Part shown: in pieces, positions 5,015-6,733 of the stretch
Position numbering within the stretch: the first letter of the stretch is position 1
Layout of the letters: each line of letters starts with the position of its first letter
Assembly (NCBI GenBank): GCA_002375765.1
Contig: DFMV01000072.1
Coordinates: 19,049 to 25,781 of the forward strand
DNA: 6,733 nt
From: Rhizobiales bacterium UBA3584
GTDB lineage: Bacteria > Pseudomonadota > Alphaproteobacteria > Rhizobiales > Devosiaceae
Direction: 5' to 3'
Translations under genes and position numbers: made by a program
The notes under the pieces: model-generated
Seen by the model: the letters and a program-made list of their open reading frames with translations, nothing else
Database searches by the model: none
What the model was told of the DNA's origin: nothing

Positions 5015-5084
5015 GTCCTGCAGGAGTGAGGCCTGCCCCTTGACCCTGTATACGGAGCGCCAAAGCCGTGTACAGGGTCTTTTT
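5015..5084 (+). ncRNA. Candidate iron-regulated small RNA of about 70 nt
   Basis: This interval lies between a candidate promoter/IRO-like box (4979-5012) and a strong intrinsic terminator, and contains no credible protein frame. A first small stem is GCAGG (5020-5024) with CCTGC (5032-5036), enclosing the purine-rich loop AGTGAGG. The second stem is the terminator itself. If repressed by RirA, the RNA would appear when iron is scarce, like other iron-starvation small RNAs that spare iron. No known small RNA family is recognised. The start is estimated from the weak -10 and could be off by several bases. Alternatively the region is just the rirA 3' end plus a vestigial promoter. Confidence 0.42.
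5042..5084 (+). terminator. Strong rho-independent terminator
   Basis: GACCCTGTATACGG (5042-5055) pairs along 14 bp, with a single T-G wobble, with CCGTGTACAGGGTC (5066-5079) around a 10-nt loop. TTTTT follows at 5080-5084. On the opposite strand no T-run follows, so it acts only on plus-strand transcripts. It ends either the candidate small RNA, the rirA transcript 117 bp upstream, or both. It also shields the converging regulator gene at 5118. Confidence 0.88.
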
Positions 5085-5117
5085 CGTCTCAGCGCGGGCG
5101 TGGTTGCCGATCGCGGC

Positions 5118-5762
5118 TCAGCGTTTGTTCTGCGGCGTCAGGCCGTGCAGGAACAACTGGTCGAGGAAACGCGCGGCATCCTCGAATCGCCCCTCGCCGC
5201 CGCGTTCACGGCCGAGGACGGCCTTCACCTGAATGTCGAAATCGGCGTAATGCTGGGTGGTGGCCCAGATCGAGAAGATCAGGTGATAAGGGTCCGCCTT
5301 GGCGATCTTGCCCTCGGCCATCCAGCCCTTGATGATCTTGACCTTTTCGTCGACCAGGTCTTTGAGATCGGTGTGCAGGATCTCGTAAAAACCCGGCGCG
5401 CCGCGCAGCATTTCATTGGCGAACAGACGGCTTTCACGGGGAAAATCGCGGCTCATCTCCAGCTTGCGGCGGATATAGGACTGGATCTCGGGCAGAGGGT
5501 CGCCGTCGGGGTCCATTTCCCGCAAGGGCTCGAGCCAGGTATCGAGAATACGCGCCAGAAGCGGGGCATGGATATCTTCCTTGGATTTGAAATAATAGAG
5601 CAGATTGGGCTTGCTCATCCCTGCCGCTTCGGCGATCTGGTCGATGGTCGAGCCGCGGAAACCGAACTGGGAAAAGACGTCGAGCGCGGCTTCCAGGATG
5701 ACTTCCTGCTTTTCGCGCTGGATCCGGGTTGCCGGTCTCGGCGTCTCTGCTTCGGTGGTCAT
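5118..5762 (-). CDS. rutR: RutR-like TetR-family transcriptional regulator
   Basis: The 214-residue protein has an N-terminal TetR helix-turn-helix (about 20-64: VILEAALDVFSQFGF, then STIDQIAEAAGMSKPNLLYYF). Its C-terminal domain closely follows E. coli RutR (212 residues): ILDTWLEPL, YIRRKLEMSRDFPRESRLFANEML, GAP, DEK and the stretch LIFSIWATTQHYADF at 161-175. RutR senses uracil and thymine and controls pyrimidine degradation and nitrogen genes. The ATG at 5762 gives the family length; GGGAGG lies 12 nt upstream, a somewhat long spacing. The frame is open to an ATG at 5873, but a minus-strand TATAAT at 5856-5851 predicts transcription from about 5844, excluding that start. It is divergent from a beta-alanine-type aminotransferase, matching a role in pyrimidine or beta-alanine catabolism. 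The exact ligand here is inferred. Confidence 0.88.
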   Translation of the reverse strand: MTTEAETPRPATRIQREKQEVILEAALDVFSQFGFRGSTIDQIAEAAGMSKPNLLYYFKSKEDIHAPLLARILDTWLEPLREMDPDGDPLPEIQSYIRRKLEMSRDFPRESRLFANEMLRGAPGFYEILHTDLKDLVDEKVKIIKGWMAEGKIAKADPYHLIFSIWATTQHYADFDIQVKAVLGRERGGEGRFEDAARFLDQLFLHGLTPQNKR

Positions 5763-5803
5763 TTTCGGCTGCTGCCTCCCATAAAGAATCCCGGAGCCGG
5801 AAT

Positions 5804-5819
5804 CCTGAACCGGTTCGGG
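5804..5819. promoter_or_regulatory. 16-bp palindrome in the leader of the RutR-like gene
   Basis: CCTGAACCGGTTCGGG has a perfect 10-bp core GAACCGGTTC (5807-5816), flanked by two further paired bases on each side beyond one mismatch. It lies between the predicted minus-strand start site and the regulator's ATG. TetR-family regulators often bind palindromes of this size to control their own genes. It does not match the E. coli RutR consensus, so the assignment is only a possibility. Confidence 0.35.
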
Positions 5820-5850
5820 GCCGTTTCCGTGACCCGGAGCGGGCATGAGA

Positions 5851-5856
5851 ATTATA
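5851..5856 (-). promoter_or_regulatory. -10 element for the RutR-like gene
   Basis: The minus strand reads TATAAT at 5856-5851, a perfect -10 hexamer in GC-rich surroundings. The -35 at 16-18 bp is poor (TCTCAA or CTCTCA). The start would be near 5844, giving an untranslated leader of about 80 nt. It lies only 4 bp from the -35 of the divergent promoter, so the two promoters overlap. Confidence 0.5.
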
Positions 5857-5860
5857 CCCC

Positions 5861-5888
5861 TTGAACCTTGCATTGAGAGTGCTAGAAT
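5861..5888 (+). promoter_or_regulatory. Extended -10 promoter for the aminotransferase gene
   Basis: TTGAAC (5861-5866), a 16-bp spacer and TAGAAT (5883-5888) form a good sigma-70-type promoter. The TG at 5880-5881 before the -10 makes it an extended -10. Predicted transcription begins near 5895, leaving a leader of about 78 nt. Confidence 0.62.
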
Positions 5889-5896
5889 TTTTCCAA

Positions 5897-5919
5897 TCGG
5901 TCAAAAAAATTCTGACCGA
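5897..5919. promoter_or_regulatory. Candidate operator at the aminotransferase start site
   Basis: TCGGTCA (5897-5903) and TGACCGA (5913-5919) form a perfect inverted repeat with the 9-bp spacer AAAAAATTC. It begins at the predicted transcription start, where a bound repressor would block the promoter. The GGTCA/TGACC halves recall those of the E. coli RutR site (TTGACCA-NN-TGGTCAA), but in inside-out order and wider spacing. It is the best candidate site for the divergent TetR-family regulator. Confidence 0.5.
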
Positions 5920-5972
5920 AATCAACAACCGGCCGCCCGAAACAATCGGGAAACGCCGGAGAGGGAATATTC

Positions 5973-6733
5973 ATGTCGCAGGGCGCTCCGTCCATCCCCA
6001 ATGATCTCAATGCTTTCTGGATGCCATTCACGGCCAACCGGCAGTTCAAGAAGAGCCCACGCATGTTCGTGGGCGCCAAGGACATGCACTATAGAACCGC
6101 TGATGGGCGGGACGTGCTCGATGGCACCGCGGGTCTGTGGTGCGTCAATGCCGGTCACTGTCGACCGCTGATCACCGAAGCTATCGCCAATCAGGCAGCC
6201 GAACTCGATTACGCTCCGGCCTTCCAGATGGGCCATCCCAAGGCGTTCGAGCTTGCCAACAGGCTGGTCGATCTGGCGCCCGACGGGCTCGACCACGTGC
6301 TGTTCACCAATTCGGGGTCCGAATCGGTGGAAACGGCGCTCAAGGTGGCGCTGGCTTACCAGAAGACCATCGGTCAGGGCTCACGCACCCGGCTGATCGG
6401 GCGGGAGCGCGGCTATCACGGGGTCAATTTCGGCGGCATTTCGGTGGGCGGGATCGTCGCCAACCGCAAGATGTTCGGAACGCTTCTGACCGGCGTCGAT
6501 CATCTGCCGCACACCCATTTACCGGCAAAGAACGCCTTTTCGCGCGGTGAGCCGCAGCATGGGGTGGAACTGGCCGAGGAACTGGAGCGCATCGTCACGC
6601 TCCACGATGCTTCGACGATCGCCGCGGTGATCGTTGAGCCGGTGGCGGGGTCTACGGGGGTTCTGATCCCGCCACCGGGTTATCTCAAGCGCCTGCGCGA
6701 AATCTGCGACAAGCACGGCATATTGCTGATCTT
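5973..6733 (+). CDS. Omega-amino-acid (beta-alanine):pyruvate aminotransferase, N-terminal part, runs off the right edge
   Basis: The first 253 residues of a class-III PLP aminotransferase are present; family members are about 440 long. The opening NAFWMPFTANRQFKKSPR and DYAPAFQMGHP (79-89) are hallmarks of omega-amino-acid:pyruvate transaminases. TNSGSES (112-118) binds the PLP phosphate, GYHG (147-150) supplies the tyrosine that stacks on the cofactor ring, and VEPVAGSTGV (221-230) follows. The PLP-binding aspartate and catalytic lysine lie beyond the window. The enzyme would move the amino group of beta-alanine or another omega-amino acid to pyruvate, forming alanine and malonate semialdehyde. 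That is the step after reductive uracil degradation. ATG 5973 has GGAGAGGG 7 nt upstream. It is divergent from a RutR-like regulator, whose candidate operator lies at its promoter. Another omega-amine substrate remains possible. Confidence 0.93.
   Translation, partial: MSQGAPSIPNDLNAFWMPFTANRQFKKSPRMFVGAKDMHYRTADGRDVLDGTAGLWCVNAGHCRPLITEAIANQAAELDYAPAFQMGHPKAFELANRLVDLAPDGLDHVLFTNSGSESVETALKVALAYQKTIGQGSRTRLIGRERGYHGVNFGGISVGGIVANRKMFGTLLTGVDHLPHTHLPAKNAFSRGEPQHGVELAEELERIVTLHDASTIAAVIVEPVAGSTGVLIPPPGYLKRLREICDKHGILLI

Noticed and set aside
5042..5084. Bidirectional terminator also serving the RutR-like gene
   Set aside because: On the minus strand the stem is followed by AAGGGGC, not a T-run, so it does not qualify as an intrinsic terminator in that direction.
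5040..5864. Plus-strand 274-codon open frame starting at TTG 5040
   Set aside because: It runs antisense to the well-supported RutR-like gene, starts inside the terminator hairpin and has no family motif; it is a high-GC shadow frame.
5763..5873. Upstream start for the RutR-like regulator adding 37 residues
   Set aside because: It lies upstream of the predicted transcription start (TATAAT at 5856-5851) and would exceed the normal RutR length.

Overview
The window looks like a GC-rich alphaproteobacterial chromosome, most likely from the Hyphomicrobiales (rhizobia and relatives). The strongest clue is an intact RirA, the Fe-S iron regulator typical of that order. A HisP-type amino-acid transporter, a RutR-like regulator and an omega-amino-acid:pyruvate aminotransferase fit the same background. 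No rRNA, tRNA, CRISPR array, insertion sequence or phage gene is visible. The genes are ordinary; the unusual material is in the intergenic DNA.

Layout. (1) 1-1036, minus strand: a polar amino-acid ABC importer operon, ATPase first and then the periplasmic binding protein, which runs off the left edge. (2) 1037-1301: a divergent intergenic region with several inverted repeats. (3) 1302-2453, plus: a membrane-anchored diguanylate cyclase with an apparent I-site. (4) 2459-4250, minus: a nucleoside hydrolase (TTG start, strong Shine-Dalgarno) and 3-mercaptopyruvate sulfurtransferase sseA, 10 bp apart and surely co-transcribed. (5) 4251-4469: a divergent control region with an IRO-like box (TGA-N9-TCA), a TATAAT-containing promoter and an ICE/Irr-box-like dyad. 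(6) 4470-4925, plus: rirA, with cysteines 91, 99 and 105. (7) 4926-5117: no protein gene, but a second copy of the IRO-like box and its surroundings (29 of 39 positions identical to the first, 643 bp away), followed about 50 bp later by a very strong intrinsic terminator. This is a candidate iron-responsive small RNA of about 70 nt. (8) 5118-5762, minus: a RutR-like TetR-family regulator. (9) 5763-5972: a divergent control region with an extended -10 promoter, a 7-bp-arm dyad at the predicted start site and a second palindrome in the regulator's leader. (10) 5973-6733, plus: an omega-amino-acid (beta-alanine):pyruvate aminotransferase, open at the right edge.

How the genes may work together. 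RirA senses iron through a [4Fe-4S] cluster and represses iron-uptake genes when iron is sufficient. The two boxes suggest that it controls itself, possibly the divergent nucleoside hydrolase-sseA operon, and a short transcript just downstream. On the right, the RutR-like regulator and the aminotransferase fit the end of reductive pyrimidine catabolism, which yields beta-alanine. The nucleoside hydrolase could feed free bases into the same route, although it is separated by the rirA block. All functional statements come from reading motifs and recalling protein families; no search or folding program was run.
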